A stretch of DNA of 64,000 bases from Pseudomonas gingeri (GTDB lineage: Bacteria; Pseudomonadota; Gammaproteobacteria; Pseudomonadales; Pseudomonadaceae): the NCBI RefSeq assembly GCF_013385635.1, contig NZ_JACAPR010000013.1:1-64000 (forward strand), written 5' to 3'. Position 1 is the stretch's first letter. Every line of letters begins with the position of its first letter. Below the pieces are notes generated by a model. The model was not told where the DNA came from. It made no database searches and saw only the letters and a list, made by a program, of their open reading frames with translations. This document shows, in pieces, positions 63,723 to 64,000 of the stretch. Position numbers and translations under genes: made by a program.

Positions 63723-64000
63723 ATGTTGTCCCCCCTTCCCCCGCCACCCGTGGCGGTACCGTTCGACCGGCGCCTGATCATCGGGCTGGTGGGCGTACTG
63801 ATCGCGGCCTTGACCTCGGGTATCAACGATCGGGTCACCGAACTCGCCCTGGCGGATGTGCTGGGGGTGTTCGGCATCGGCCATGACGAAGGCACATGGA
63901 TCAGCGCATTGTATGCAGCCGCGGAGGTCTCGGCGATGCTGATCGCGCCCTGGCTGGCGGTGACCTTTTCCCTGCGCCGCTTCGCCATGGCCATGACCCT
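63723..64000 (+). CDS. MFS transporter, DHA2/EmrB-type (N-terminal part only)
   Basis: The first 92 codons of a gene that continues past the window. A Pro-rich start (MLSPLPPPPVAVPF) is followed by RLIIGLVGVLIAALTSGIND, DEGTWISALYAAAEVSAMLI and LAVTFSLRRF, the opening of a 14-span DHA2-type carrier (the TWISALY-type segment is the EmrB-family TM2 region). AGGATC precedes the ATG. Divergent from the IclR gene. The substrate cannot be told from this part. Confidence 0.72.
   Translation, partial: MLSPLPPPPVAVPFDRRLIIGLVGVLIAALTSGINDRVTELALADVLGVFGIGHDEGTWISALYAAAEVSAMLIAPWLAVTFSLRRFAMAMT

Overview
The window reads as chromosome of a fluorescens-group Pseudomonas. The grounds are high GC with strong G/C third-position bias, many Pseudomonas-type REP/REPIN repeats (GTGGGAGCGGGCTTGCCCGCGAA and relatives), the complete mtlEFGKDYZ mannitol operon described from P. 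fluorescens, a B12-riboswitch cobW-cobN operon, and the nitrate reductase/flavoprotein fusion typical of the genus. No phage, integrase, IS element, CRISPR array, rRNA or tRNA gene was seen. Almost everything is ordered catabolic or assimilatory operons.

Layout. 0-10.2 kb: myo-inositol catabolism on the minus strand (iolC-iolE-iolB-iolI-iolD-iolG plus a second Gfo/Idh/MocA oxidoreductase), divergent from an RpiR-type regulator. 10.2-20.7 kb: a LysR regulator divergent from an uncharacterised catabolic unit: ArgH-family C-N lyase, polar amino acid ABC importer, two NodB-fold deacetylases (the second lacking a metal ligand), an MmgE/PrpD protein and an MFS carrier. The lyase plus PrpD-fold pair resembles iminodisuccinate-type aminopolycarboxylate degradation. 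20.8-29.2 kb: assimilatory nitrate/nitrite reduction: HPP-family membrane protein, a 1351-residue nitrate reductase fused to a CysJ-like NADPH flavoprotein, then nirB-nirD. Both nasA and nirB have a sigma-54 promoter followed by a two-hairpin ANTAR (NasT) antitermination leader and an intrinsic terminator.

29.2-36.1 kb (minus strand): cobalamin riboswitch, cobW, cobN, chlI and chlD. chlI ends on an A AAA AAG slippery heptamer followed by a long stem-loop, so chlI/chlD very probably use programmed -1 frameshifting to make a small ChlI and a longer ChlI-ChlD protein from one mRNA. 36.1-40.7 kb: a glycosyltransferase, a secreted glycoside-hydrolase-like protein and cobF. 40.8-50.7 kb: mtlR and mtlEFGKDYZ, with inverted copies of one REPIN flanking mtlF-mtlG. 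50.7-55 kb: PilU-like ATPase, PAS-rich hybrid histidine kinase, parvulin. 55-61.7 kb: a unit for a D-amino or hydroxyamino acid: KdgK-like kinase, PLP deaminase, IclR regulator, RidA and an ABC importer. 62-64 kb: a 28-residue membrane protein, a DUF2790 protein, another IclR regulator and the start of a DHA2-type MFS gene running off the end.

Catabolic genes for inositol, mannitol and the ArgH-type unit often carry AANAANAA-type motifs near their start codons, consistent with Crc/Hfq catabolite repression. Limits: all family calls come from reading motifs and gene order by eye; no database search or folding program was run.
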